A stretch of 64,000 nt of DNA from Hermatobates lingyangjiaoensis (Eukaryota > Arthropoda > Insecta > Hemiptera > Hermatobatidae). The notes beneath the pieces were generated by a model. That model had not been told where the DNA came from, made no database searches, and was given only the letters and a program-made list of their open reading frames with translations. This document shows positions 46,500 through 59,712 of the stretch, piece after piece. A program made the translations under genes and the position numbers. Location of the stretch: positions 310,001 through 374,000 of the forward strand of contig JAPFBL010000035.1 of the NCBI GenBank assembly GCA_026182355.1, written 5' to 3'. How positions within the stretch are numbered: the stretch's first letter is position 1; the number at the start of each line of letters is the position of its first letter.

Positions 46500-47450
46500 T
46501 AAGTAAAGTATAGTGATGGTGAAAAAAATCGATAGGAAGATTATGATGGATTTACATCTTTTGAAGCCTCCAAGGTCCTTATGACGTTTGTCGTAAATAA
46601 GATTCATATCAGAAAGTCAAATGAACTAAGTCACTTCAAAAAACTTTGGTGAACAAAATAGAAAACTTCCAAAGTCTTAAACGATTTAGTTTGGGCTGCT
46701 TCTTAGATATTGAAGGAGCTTTTTATGGCATGATTTAGAAATCTGTGAGTCTTAATTAATTTTTAGAGGTTTTAATTCAAGAATTATATAATGGTTACAA
46801 CAATCTGAAACAACTGAAGTCGTGATCACTAGAAACTGCCCTCAGGGAGTGTACTATTGCCCATATTGTGTTGATTCGATAACTTCTGGATGGTGTGAAT
46901 AATCAATATTACATAAGCAAACATAAGTATTACACCTTGTTATTTTAAGAACAAGAATGCCTGATGGTACTGCCTTTGAGCTTATACTGGGCCTATAGTG
47001 CTCAGAACATTTCATGTTAACTAGGGTCAATGAACCTATAATTTTGAAAACATATTTATTTATAATAAACAAATCTAATTAACAGTAATGGCTGTGATAA
47101 TAATCTTTTAGTTGTTGAAATTAAATACCGTTTTGACTCACGGATCGAGTGGCGTTTAATTATATCTGACTATTGTGAAATATAGATAGCAGAGGTGATA
47201 ATATCAAACATCTTCACACTTGATAAGCTCATTTCAAATACATCAGTATTTATCAATTATAACATCAGGGCAAAAAGATACTTCTTTTGTAATTTTTGAC
47301 CCTCACTGGGTTGCCAATATTTGTTGATGGTTCGATTAAAGTAATTAGTCTGCAGCATACTGATATTAATTTCATTTGTTATGAAGAGATTATACAAATG
47401 ATCTCTGACAGAACAATTTGAACTCTCAACTGCTTAGGTTCCCTTCTCTC
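46500..47450 (+). pseudogene. Heavily decayed non-LTR reverse transcriptase
   Basis: Across several frames the + strand shows the order of a Jockey/R1-type reverse transcriptase. FLDIEGAF (near 46700) is the palm box carrying the first catalytic Asp, and NCPQG followed by PILC (near 46835) is the next box. The YADD box was not found. Stops and shifts are everywhere, so it is an ancient copy. The left border overlaps an interspersed repeat end at 46490-46540. Confidence 0.55.
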
Positions 47451-49637
47451 ACTAACCTGCCCCGTATAAATTTCACTTAATATAAAAATTATATTACTGA
47501 ATAATTAATCTGACGAATTGTAAGTAAATTTTAAGTAGTAAAAGATCAAGATTTTGGTTCATTAACAAACAAATTAAATTGGTTAAGGAACTAAAACAAA
47601 AACTAATATTTACGAAATCAGAAATTAAATTAATTTAAGAATTATTTTGCTCTTATCAAGTAATTCCGAAAAAATACCTCACCGATACTTACTAACCTAC
47701 TACTAACCGACCTTACCATCCAGATTTGTTCCATCAAGAAAAATCCAAATGGGTCATCCAGAAGAATGGATCCTCCCTTCTTCTAACCATCCTTTTGAGG
47801 ATTTTTGAGGATGATTTAGAAAACCTATTCCCAGAGGGATTTGCTTCGACGTAATAGATATCTGAACACAAGTTTATAACAAGCTCCTGTGTCCCTGAAG
47901 CATGGTCTTAAGACGCCAATAATACATACCTACTTGCAAGGTTTTCCATCACACAAACACGCAAACATTTAAAAATATAGGTTTAATGACCAATAAATAG
48001 TCTTTGGATTTTTTCCCTTCTCTTACCCATAGTGTTGCCGCATGAGTAAAGGGTGCATATGGCCTTTCTAGCGCGTTCCTCGATTTGGGTTTCTTATCTA
48101 GGATAAGCTACAGATATTTTTCTTACTCCAAAAGGCCCTATTGAACACCACCCAAAATAATTGGAAGCCATATTAAAAGGATGTAAAACTCTCTTCCTGG
48201 TAAAGAGGAATTTCATCTTTTTCACCTTAATCTTTTCCAGATGCACAAATGTATGTTCTATATAATTATCCCTGTATAAGATCTCAGATAGTATCTAGAA
48301 ATTTACCTGAGACAGCTAGCACAATTTTCACCTCAAAAGCAATCACATTACACCCCAAGTTTTCCAAGTATTAGAGCAACCCTTTCAGGCTAATAATAAA
48401 CCTAAAACTAATTATAAATTATTTAACAAGTTAAAAATGTATGTATATAGAAACATAATTAGAATTACTGTTACATAGTTTTATTGTCCGTGCAAGTTAA
48501 TAAATATTAACAATTAGGATAGTTGTAAAGGTTTGTTGCAAATTCAGACATTATCTTCATTTCGTTACTTCATCTCTGTTGATCACAATCTTACTGATAA
48601 AGTCCTACTACTTTAAGTACACTATCTGTTCGTAGATATATTGTATAACTAAATATATTGAGTTACTACAGAGAAAAATGCTGTGTAAAATAAATGCATA
48701 AAGTAAATAACGCTATATAATGTGCTATTCTAATAACATAGTAAATGTGCTATGTAAATAACTTGATAAATCCCTGAACAGTATAGTATTTTACTTTTAC
48801 ATATCATTTTATGTAAAACTAGGGAACCGTGTTCTAATCACAATATAGACAGAGTGAAATGAAAAATGAACTCTTCATAGTTCTACTACATATTTCATTG
48901 ATTAAATGAAATATGTAATTGAAATAATATTCCCTTCTATATACAGCCATTACAATCCAGTAACATAGCTCTGATTTTTGGTTTGCTTTGCTCTCTAGTG
49001 GTATATTCTAGAACTATCGATTTCTTCTTCACCTGACCAGTGCTGCTCTCTTTTTTGTTGGCGTAAAAAGCAAAGAACTATTAAGTTAAATTGGGCTACT
49101 ACTTTTATAAGCCCATTCATTTCTTGACAAGCTAGAAGTGATATTGGGCTATCACAATATCAATATCACAATATTGCTATTATGGTAAATGATTAATATC
49201 AGTATTTTGAATTGCAATAGTACTTCAACATTTTTCTACTTTCTAATTTTCCTAATTCCACAGTCAGAGGAATCTTAAGAATCGAATAAAGCGTAAATTT
49301 AACAGTTGTGAGTATCATTCAGGAATAATTCGTAAAAACAATAAATATTTAAATATTAAAATATTTTAAATAATGCCTGAAAAAATTAGTAACTTGTGAG
49401 AATATTTAATTACTATACACTAAAAATGTGATCGTTTCCATGTGTTGTTGCTAATTTTAGGAATAATATTAATTATTATTATTAATAATATTAATATTAA
49501 TAACGTAATATTAAGGAAGCATTTCCTACATATGCCTCTACTTAATTGTGAACTTATAACAATTGTCGAAGTAGAAATAATTTATTCTAGATATTCAAAA
49601 ATATTGTAAATTGATGAAGTAGTGCTTTTTTTTTCAG
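47451..49637. other. Intergenic region upstream of the acyltransferase
   Basis: 47640-48200 has more balanced composition and may continue the old non-LTR element, but no motif was recognised. 48400-49600 is AT-rich. An upstream noncoding exon and promoter of the acyltransferase must lie here or further left, because the first coding exon is preceded by a splice acceptor at 49637. Confidence 0.4.
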
Positions 49638-49659
49638 GTGATTGTGGAATAGACAGAGC

Positions 49660-52600
49660 ATGATGGGAATCAAGTGGGCTCCCCTCAATGTCCCATTGAG
49701 TAGGAGAATTCAGACAGTGATGGCTCTCTTTTGGATTGTCTCCTTAGTGATAGGTGGCCCCATTGGACTTCTCTTCGCTACTTACCTTCTCTTCTATACA
49801 AGACTTTGGCCTCTAGTACTTACTTATTTTCTGTGGATGTACATAGATAGAGACGCCAGTCATCAAGGAGGCAGAAGGTATTGTTATCAACTAACTTTAA
49901 AGACGTGTACTTCTCTCAATAAATGCAGTGAGGCTTGTACCTTCTTTGAGAAATTAAGTTTTTTGAAGTGATATTTCAAAATATATTTATCAAATATAAT
50001 ATCTTGAATTAACAATTCAGTTAGCAGCTTGGACATTATCTTTCATAACTCATTGTTTAGATTCACTCATGTAAAGTTAATGTGTGAATTAGCATAGGTA
50101 GAAAATAAATAAAAATAATTTTATTTACCATTTATAATTGATTGGTAAATGGTACCATTTACCCTACCATTGTAGGGTAGTTGATTTACCCTACAATGAA
50201 ATAAAAATCATTGTAGGGGGCATTTCATTATCGAATGAGCCAGTAATTTGATGAAAATAATTTTCTCCTTTAAAAATAATTTGAAAGTAACAGTAAGTTG
50301 ATCACTGTCGCATTCTATACCCTGGTGAGAAGTATCAATGTATCGTTGTTTTAACTTCGAAATGGTAAATTTTATAGAAGGCCTTATTAAAAATAAATTT
50401 TAAATTTGTGGTGTTAAAAACAATAATAACATGGGCTCAGCTAAGCCATGCAGATTTATTAGGAAGCTGTTGTGCCTGCCGAACTAAGAATACGAGACTG
50501 CTCAGTGGGACTGTATATTACACAAGTATGTGAAGTACCTCTGCCATTCTAAAAAAACGTAAACGTGTGATTAAAATTTCGTGCATTGTATAAGTAATAA
50601 AAAAAAATCTGAAGTAGCCTTCACTCAACTTTATTATAAATAATCATAATATTTAATTCGTTGATAATCGAGTTTTTGTTTTATTTTAATGAAAGTGTGT
50701 TATAATATACCTCTATTAAATTATCAAAATTATAGCTAATGAATTTAAGGATTTAATTTATTATATTGTAATATAATACAATAAGTAATATAATTGTAAT
50801 AATATATATTATAATATAATTGTAATATATAATACAATACATTAAGTTTAACATAATTATAAACATTTAGTCAATTCTAAGAAATTTTAAATCATTGATC
50901 TAGAATATTCTAGAATAATCAGGTAAGTTTTTATTATTAGGATCTACTATAAACTGGTAGGGCCAATAGAACTCATTGAACTCGTGCTTGTGCTGTCGTA
51001 TATGATCTACCTAGCTTCCTTTTTCTTTTCTTTTCTTTTTTTTTTTAAATATCAGCTTAGAATTTTAAATTCAACCCCAAAATTTTCTTTAAAGAATTAT
51101 CTTTCACTTCTACTGCTTGTAGGTGTGGTTCAACAGAAATCTTTTCTTCCTCTTCAAGACCATTGCCTCGCTTTCAGATTGAATGTGATCAAAGGTTTCC
51201 GCAACTTCCAGACAAAGTCGGCATTGTTCGTATGGTCCTAATTGAATGTTGCATTAGTAGTAGTTTAAAAAAAAAAACAAGTTGCGATTAGATATTCTAT
51301 ATATGTTTGTAAATCCATCCTTCGAAGATTTAGTCTTTTCTTATAGATGTAAATTTAGTTGGAGTGATTTTTTTAATTTAGGTTAAACACAGTTATTGTA
51401 ACAACCTTTATCTGTTCTCTTCTTCAACCATTCTTCAATATTTCTAATCTATTCTAAACGGTTCACAACTTCATTCGCTTGTATTCTTTTGTTTTCAAGT
51501 ACTCACATAAGAGTAACTTATTTTTATTGATTTCACTATTAAGTTTACTAATAGTGCCATCAGTGTATCAGACTGGAGTCTTTTTATTGAAATCAAGACG
51601 CTTCTATGCAAGTAATCATTTGAAATCACTTCAACGTCCTCTGTAAAATCTATACTGACACTGAATATTTTTTATGTGAGAATTGTATTAATCCACTCTG
51701 AAGTTTCTAGATTAAGAAATCTATATATTTCTCTAATTTAATAGATAGCAAGGATGTGCTTTCAAAAGTTCTTTCTAAGAAGTCGAGTAATTCTTTTTAC
51801 TCTTAAATATGTTTCTACTTTGGAATCAAATTTTTTAGAATTGATTCTATTATGGTATTTCGTCCCTTATAAAGATCTTTGTTTACCTATAACTTCTTAT
51901 GTTGCTACAGGCAGTACTTTTGCCGTTTTTAATTTAATATTACTCATCTAATATTTTAAGGTCATAGTGCGACAGTACCTAATAATAAATTATAATTTTA
52001 TAGACTAACAAGAGAAGTGGTTTAAAAATAGTACCCGAATGTCATAATAAGTGAAATAATACCTTTCCCATGCTCTAATATTTCCAAAAGTAACGGGGTT
52101 CGCAAACAGACAAATATATATTAGAATATATATTCGTTGGAAATACGATCCGAAACGGACAAATATAGTTCAATATTTCAATACAGATATCTATTTCTAT
52201 ATAGTTCAATATAGAATATATATTTCTGTATTCTGAATCGTCCCGGAACGAAAGAACCAGTTTTTATTGAAGCTATCTGACACCTCATTTAGTAGTTTCT
52301 TACAACTTAAGACCAATTAGGAGGTTATCCTTACCTTACTCAAGGCCTTTATGCCCTTGACACTGAGATGGTATTTAAATTGTGCTACTAAATAACGACA
52401 TACCGTCTCGTATTCTCTGTGCAACTTCTTCAGTCGCATCAACTTGCCCTGAAAGACACTCCAGTGATTAGTAAGTGAAAAGAAATATTGAATCCTAAAT
52501 TTACAGTGTATACTGCTTCATATCCTTTACCCTCCCACTTGCACCATCACTAATAATCCGTATGGTCCCGTCATAATTGTATTTCCTGTATTCCTGTTTG

Positions 52601-55600
52601 TATTGCTAATGATTGTGGACATATGAAGAACCAAAAGAAACAATGAATAAAAACATAGATACCTTCTTTCTAATTATTACATAAGTTTGATTTAAAATGA
52701 AGAAAAATTTTAGTTCTTTTAATATTTATTCATTCTTAGTATATTAATTCTCGTGTTAATGGTAATTTTGTGTTAAACAGGTCTGACTGGTTCAGGAGAT
52801 TACCTTGTTGGAGGTACTATTCCGATTTTTTCCCAATTAAGCTGAAGAAAACAGTTGATTTGAATCCAGAGAAAAACTACATGTTCTGCGTATACCCCCA
52901 TGGATTACTATCTGCCGGAGTGTTTGGCAACTTTGCTACTGAAGCCTCTGACTTCCAAATACTTTTCCCGGGATTGGTCCCATACTGTGCTACTTTAGAT
53001 ATGCACTTCAAGTTTCCTTTCTTCAGGGATTATATCATGGCAGTAGGTAAACCTCATTTATAATTTTTTATAAATTACAATAAATAATTAAATTTTTCAG
53101 TATCATACCACTTGTTTTTCAGGACAGGAGTGATTCTAAAGTAGGGAAAACCGGTTGCTTCCTAACAGGATTTATTTTCACAACATACAAGCAAACGATT
53201 CAACAAGTCCCTTTAGTGTAAATGAACGTTTAGGAGTATGCTCGTTGTCATACGAAAGTATACCCCACCGAGTTGCTTTAGTCGAGTTAGTTGGCGGCGG
53301 GTTACTCATCTATTTATTCTATTTTTTACCTTATCTGTGCTGAATCATTTTTTACAGACACTTCTCTGTTTTAACAACTTTTTAGCAGTTGATAGGGAAA
53401 GAGGAACCTTGGAATCAACCGCATCCCTCAACACCCCAACAAATGCTCAAAATCGCACTCATCCGTCAGCGAATTCATTTCCGGAACTATGCCGGAACCA
53501 CTGCAACGCAACAGTCTTTTTTGTAGTCTGTAGGCTTTGCAGTCTACTTCGGCACCTGTTTATGCTGGCTGTCACGTCAGAGCCATATGAAGCTGATAGG
53601 AACAATAGTAGCTTTCAATTCGTAAATTCACCATTTTACTGTAATGTTTTGGGCTGTATAGTACTGATAATTATCCATTTTAACTATATTTACAAAAATC
53701 GCTATATTCAGAAAATTTACTTGTATCAATAAAACAAAACAAATCTCCATTAATTTTCAATTATCTTTATTGAACTACTAACTATCATATACAGTGTTTT
53801 TTAGGTTTTCATGTCGTTTGGTCAGGGGGGGGGGGTGTGGACTACCCCGGACGCGAATGCCAAGGGTGGCATTTTTAGGATGTGTACAATATAAGAAATA
53901 AAAAGAAAAACTAAAAAAAATGCAATTTTTATACGAAATATAATTAATAATAGTAATCTTTAATGATGGGCTGTGATTTTTGAAGTTACAATAATCTTCG
54001 TATTTTGACCAGAAGAGCTCAATTTGTAAAGTTACAATATGTGGTAAATCAACAGGTGACCGTATACGGTACTTTTAAACATTGTAGGGGTTTAAACATT
54101 ATCCATTCAAGCGGAGAACTTTAGTTAAGTAGTTCACAACTTTGTTCTTACACGTCCTATCTTACAAATTAATTCAAAGTGTATGCCATATGTCTTTTAT
54201 TTTTATGTCCATTTAAATATTCGGCTGAAATATAATATCATAGCGTAGGGGCCAGATTAGCTCAGTTGTTAACATACTCGTCTCAGAACTGATATGACCT
54301 GGTTCGATACCCACCTGACCCTCGATTAATTCATGCTGGAGATGAATAAATCTGAGCACGTTGACCCTCAGAGAATGACGTTATACCGTCGGTCCCGAGC
54401 CTGTACGATGTCAGGTACTCGTTAAAGATCCCTACTCTAAATATACTTGAGTCAGGCAAAATTTAAGACTCCCACTGTAGAATCAATCATCATTGTGTGG
54501 TATCACAAAGGGCCAACGCTCGAACTACGTGTGTTCCCTTGTGTGACTACCACTGCAATCTAACCGAACCTAATATCAAAGTGTGAAAAATGCCTACCTT
54601 ATACAAATGCTTATGATGCAAACATGTTCATTTGTAACACTAGGGGTTTCATACAAACTGTTTAAATATATCAGACTCTTGATACTATCGGCTAGATGAA
54701 TTTAAATAATGAAACTGGTTAAATCACAAGTTTATGTAACAGACAGTGGAATGGAGAAGGGAACTGTCGCGTCCTAGATTTCAATATTCCAATTTCTCAA
54801 AACTTAGCATATGACAAACGTATTAATTGAAGTACACCTTCAAACTTTCTACGTTGAGGTACTTTACCAATGTATTTATCTAGTTTAAGTAACTTATTCT
54901 TAAACTAGAACATCGCATCGGGCATGTGTCACTATTAATTTCTGAGCATATTCTGCTGGTGCAGTTTCGTTAAATGCATACTCATCTTTGTTATTCATTG
55001 AGACAAATGTTTAGATAATTTATATTTAAGCAACATAAATTGCATATTACATCTATGACTCCCGTAAATTGACTTAATATATTGCATAAAACCATAAACC
55101 TATAAAGTTGTCTGAACACTGTTACTTTATACTGAATTAACACCTTGAACACATCAAATGATCTGAATCACTTTGATTGACCAAAACTAATAAATCTTCT
55201 ATTATGATTAAAAATAATGTAATTTTAATATTTTCCCATACATGGGAGCAGTGGTTAAATAAATGCAGAACATCTCTCTTAAGAAAACCTGCGCACTAAG
55301 TAGTAAACATTTAAATGTAACATGGCTTATAATTGGCAATTCGGAACATTAAAGAGGAAAACTTTTCAAATCACAATGAAAGATTTCAGTAATGTGTTGC
55401 AGACTGATAGAAATCTAATTACCAAATATCACGCAGATCGAGCTATTACTATCAATTCTATACAGGACATGCATACAGTTGCCATTGTTGGCATAAGATT
55501 ATTTGGAGCTGAAATGGTTAACATCCTTTTTTATTCTTCAAGGGCTTGTCATTTTCCTTCATAGTGATAGATTGGATAGCTGTTTTAAGCTATCTAATAT

Positions 55601-58600
55601 TACATGCAATCATGGCTTCTGAGGCATAAGCATAGATATACCCCATGCATGAACGCTTCAGAAATAAATATTTTCGTTTCCTAAGATGCTGTAACTTAGA
55701 TTTATTAAAATAAAATAAATTAAAAAAATATTGAAATTTTACAATTCATTATTATTATAAAGATTTTTAAACTTGGATAATGTTTAGAATCAACAGTTAT
55801 TTTCAAAATATTTTATTTTTTATGGGTGGCTGAAGAGGATGATTGTTCTCTATCTGCCCTGCTCTGACTTAGGTTAGCGGTCGAGTTACAGTCATCGCAC
55901 TTATATGGATGATGAGGCAAACTGAAGCTAAAGCAGAGAGAACTAAAATAACTCTATCGGAGAAGTACAAAGAATTAGTTTGTCGTCTTTGAAACAGAAT
56001 CCGTTAAAAGGCAACCTTCACAAAGTAAATTTGCCCCTAGTCGCAGTTTGCGAATTTCGTTTGAGAACTAAAAGACGAACACTAATAAATTTGGAAAAAT
56101 TTCAGATTTATTATCACAGTTTAAAACTGTTAACTCTCATCAACAGGACAAAGATGTCTGAGAATTTTCCATTTCCAGAATACTTTCTGTTTTTAAAGCA
56201 AAACACTTTGTTAAACAAACTATAGGTAGATGTAAATAGGGTTGCAAGCTTCAGCAAAAATCTGATTATTTGGTTGAAGATAAATAAATGTTCAATAATT
56301 CATTGTCTATGTGGTAAAGTGAGGTATTTTCAGGAGCCGTGGCTTCTTCGAAGGAAAGTATTCGGCATGTGCTGAGGAGCCCTGACAAGGGCAAGGTGTT
56401 GGTGCTAATCGTGGGTGGGGCGGCTGAGTCCTTGTACGCCCACCCGGGCAACTACAGGATCATTCTGAGAAACCGAAAAGGATTCGTTAAAATGGCCATC
56501 AAATGCGGGTCAGCAATCACTAATTTCCCCTGTATCAAGTTATAATTTTTCATCCTCGTATTTAAAATTTTTAACTATCTGAAGTCTTCTATTATAATTA
56601 ATGATACATTTCAAGTATCCTTCCTATACCAAATTATTTGAATTATATAAAACATAATTTAGCGATACTATTTAATGAAAATCTCTTCAATTCAATGTTA
56701 AAGCATGAACTAATAACTACAACAGTCTTAGACGAATAAATCAAAAAGGATTGGCAAAAAAAAAATGAATACATGCACATTGTCGGTGCCACAGAGGTTA
56801 GTAAACATCATTATACAAATCCGTCTTACCTACTGAATTCGTTGTTGAAGACATCTGACCACTTTATGGTTATGATTTCATGGTTTTACGTTCCATAACT
56901 ATAAGGAGTATATTTTATAAAACCTATTTTGTGGTTCATTCCCATTTGCTCAATCAATGGGTATTATTGAATAAAATTGTTAAACTAAAATTGAAGTCTA
57001 TTGAATGAAATTAATAATTATGATAAATAAATAATTTGATGAATGCTATTTATATATTCCAATTTAAAGAGAGTAATGTTTCTGAAGTCCGTTATTTTCC
57101 GTTAGATACATTCTTATTTGGTAAACTTAAATAATTTTCCGTTTTGCTAATGAACCAGTTCTCCAAACCCAGTTCTTAGTTTGTTCACATATCTACTACA
57201 AACCGCAGTTATATTGACAATAAAGTAAATTCATTTTTATTTGCTAATATTAATATGCTATTGCGTTTACAACTATTTAGATAAAATTCTGAAGTGATTA
57301 TTTTTTTCAGTTCCCCTTTGGTGCCCGTTTTTTCATTTGGCGAGAACGAACTGTACGATCAAGTTCCAAATCCTCCTGGTTCTTTGTTGCATAGAATACA
57401 GAACTACGTCCGCAAATTTATTGGGATAGGGCCTTGCCTACCTATTGGGCGAGGAATATTTCAATATTCCTTTGGGCCTGTTCCGATGAGATCACAAATA
57501 ACCACTGTTGGTAAGAGTCATCTATATATATATATATATATAATATATATACATCATGATTTGGTGGGCTAATATGTACAGTAACAAAGAGGAATTTATT
57601 GATAAATCAGTTATTACGACTATGGATTATTTTGTTATACATTGACATAAGGATATTGTTATAATTATTCTATTGCTTTAGAATTATTGCATAAGTATAG
57701 AGATCACTATTTGATTACCTTGGAAATCTGTTTATGTTGCAGCATACTTATTTATTACTGTTTCATGATGGTTACTATTTGTTTTCTGGGAGGTTTCTTT
57801 ACGGTTATGTTCTCTTTTGCTTGTTTGAGTACCCAGTGTTTTTTTATATATTTTTTTTTATTTTTTACTGGGTTTGCCTAATCTTCCTGTGTTAGTTAGT
57901 CCCTATGTTTGTTTTCTTGTATTGTGTAAAAATGTTTGTGTGAATTTGGCTAAATTTTTCTATGTCTGTTCTAGAGTTGCAAGTGTTTTCCGTTTGTCCT
58001 ATGTGTATTATTTCCTTTAGTCAAAAAAATTACATAATATAATATATATATATATATATATTAATATATATATGAATTAAACACCACAATAGCGGTGTTC
58101 GTTTCGTTTGGTTCATTTATCTCTCTGATGATGTTGTAACGAAATGCCTTAGAGCATTGTAATTAATATATAATTTGTTTATTGTGGTGTTTAATTCATA
58201 TATTATATCAATAGTTATTGTTGATTATTAATTTATATATATATATATAATTTAGGTACAGTTTCAAAACAGAAGAAAATACACAATAGTAATGGTAAAC
58301 ATAACAATGTTTGATTATCCTCAAAGATTAAGGTGCAAGATAATTATTATTACAACAATTACAATATTACTCTACTATTATATTACAAAAATAAACCATA
58401 AAATAAATTTATGATTAACATATTTTTTATCTTTATAATGAATATTTCAAATATTTCTATTCTGTGGCTATATGTAAGAATGTTTAATTAAAAAAAAAAC
58501 AGTCAATTATTACAACTTATGGTTTATGACCACTTTATATCTTCTTTTGTTGAATATTTAAAGAAAAACATCTATCATTCTTGACTAATGTAAAAAGTAT

Positions 58601-58847
58601 TCACAATAAATGTATATATTTATTTATATATGAGATATCTATTTTTAATATTGTGTTTTTTATTTGAACTGTTTTTTTTCTTTTTACAGTTGGCAAACCC
58701 ATTGAAGTACCACATGATGTTGATCCTAGTAATGAGTTAATTAATAAGTACCATACCATTTTCACTGAAGAATTAACCAATCTATTCAATACATACAAAT
58801 CAACTTATTTATTAAATTCTGATAAAATTAATTTAGAAATAGAATGA
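49660..58847 (+). CDS. MOGAT/DGAT2-family acylglycerol acyltransferase, 5 coding exons
   Basis: ER-membrane enzyme transferring acyl-CoA to mono- or diacylglycerol for lipid storage. Coding exons: 49660-49877, 52781-53046, 56334-56508, 57311-57510, 58690-58847. Phases match and the sum is 1017 nt (338 residues; vertebrate MOGAT2 about 334, DGAT2 about 388). Two N-terminal membrane spans lie at about 17-55, then [13 protein letters not shown]. The catalytic HPHG block reads Y111-P-H-G114. [16 protein letters not shown] (188-195) and the family signature from R209-K-G-F through VPVFSFGEN (to 232) are intact. Exon 4 is nearest MOGAT ([10 protein letters not shown]), while VGGAAESL is DGAT2-like, so mono- versus diacylglycerol preference cannot be decided. 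All introns are GT-AG; the donor after exon 3 (gtcagc) is weak. ATG 49663 directly follows ATG 49660. An acceptor at 49637 implies an upstream untranslated exon. AATAAA at 59285-59290 is a candidate poly(A) signal. Confidence 0.94.
49878..52780. other. Acyltransferase intron 1
   Basis: Contains a short palindrome of accattt/aaatggt-type repeats at 50125-50215 and a fragment at 50610-50640 shared with 60393 and 6497. A TA-rich low-complexity block covers 50755-50850. No gene was recognised; frames at 50984-51241 and 51754-51951 lack known motifs. Confidence 0.4.
53047..54240. other. Acyltransferase intron 2, left part: unidentified mixed-composition block
   Basis: 53120-53600 has higher GC and several open frames (53155-53343, 53238-53732) but no recognisable domain. 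An acceptor-like ttttcag at 53116-53122 is not used in the model, because the next codons would hit a stop. A run of about 10 G lies at 53826-53835. Confidence 0.4.
54246..54573 (+). mobile_element. tRNA-derived SINE, copy 4
   Basis: The best-preserved promoter of the family: TAGCTCAGTTGTTA at 54258-54271 (A box) and GGTTCGATACC at 54301-54311 (B box). The body gagcctgtacgatgtcaggt follows, and the copy ends taaccgaacctaa at 54573. It lies in sense orientation within acyltransferase intron 2. Confidence 0.85.
54574..56333. other. Acyltransferase intron 2, right part: nothing recognised
   Basis: AT-rich intron without recognisable gene, RNA or repeat family. Frames at 55322-55564 and 55980-56225 have no known motif. 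Confidence 0.4.
58040..58210. repeat. Hairpin repeat with CTGATGA core in acyltransferase intron 4
   Basis: tatatgaattaaacaccaca near 58066 is mirrored by tgtggtgtttaattcatata near 58182, both inside (TA)n. Between them, CTCT-CTGATGA (58121-58131), GAAA (58141-58144) and AGAG (58151-58154) form a hammerhead-like order. It is similar to 29416-29535. Confidence 0.6.
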
Positions 58848-59610
58848 TGTTCAATGACCTTATGATGTCCAAAGGGAGTTCAAATTTTATTTAGTTTCTT
58901 ATAGTATTTATTTTATTTTTTTTCTTTTATAATGTTTCATTTAAAGTAATGGATAGGTTAAAACTTTGGTAACTTTAATTGTGGGCTACTACAATTTAGT
59001 CCTGTAGTTCCCTAGGCTAGTAGCATTTAAAGTTACTTATTTTGTTCTTGAATGTGGATTGTATATATTTTGAGATTATTAATAACATGGCTCTTAATTA
59101 TAATTGTTAGGTAATTAATTTAAAAAAGTATCTATTATAGAGGCTGCTGTATTAAACAACGATGTTAAATTCAAAGTTTATTGAATTGTTTTAATTGTTA
59201 TTGAATTTATAATTTAGTTAATACTAATCTCTAATGACATTAGAGACACATGATTGAACTGTATAAGATAAATAGAAAATTTATAATAAAATTAATTTTT
59301 TTAAAATGTCTTTCATTGTGGTCTTTGATTTGACAATATTTAAACAGTTAAATTTTCATATGTTTATCTGCAGATATCATAGTTCTATTAACACTTAGTA
59401 TAACACGTGCTACAATTAGTGCCAATAAATATGATCAATTAAAATTTCAGACAAATGTACGCAAGACAAATAGAAAGAACCCCAACACAGATATTAATGA
59501 TTACAATAATTATTTAAAGAAATGAACTGTGCTAACAAACTATACCATCGAAGTTCCTATATTTCCTGTATACATATATGATCAAACCACAATATGAAAT
59601 GGGAAAACAA

Positions 59611-59653
59611 GACTAAGATCTTTCAACAATAACATGTGGTCTTCGTTAGAGTC
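59611..59653 (-). ncRNA. Hammerhead-like motif, PLE-2 tail (copy F)
   Basis: Minus-strand GACT-CTAACGA, degenerate helix II, GAAA, gatctt, AGTC. Helix I pairs perfectly, but G5 of the core is A. Confidence 0.35.
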
Positions 59654-59672
59654 AAAAACCCAACTGGGTTTT

Positions 59673-59712
59673 AACTCTGAGGAAGACCGCTTGTACGTTG
59701 AAAGATCTTATC
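59673..59712 (+). ncRNA. Hammerhead-like motif, PLE-2 tail (copy G)
   Basis: AACT-CTGAGGA, shortened helix II, GAAA, gatctt, atc. The core matches CUGANGA; small deletions weaken helices I and II. Confidence 0.35.

Noticed and set aside
53116..53343. Additional acyltransferase exon after ttttcag at 53116-53122
   Set aside because: Joining it to exon 2 gives a stop after a few codons, and the exon at 56334 supplies the expected residues in phase.
54246..54330. Functional tRNA gene at the A/B-box sequence
   Set aside because: The cloverleaf is not closed (no matching acceptor stem or CCA-side pairing), and the same head with a common body recurs at three other sites, so it is a SINE.
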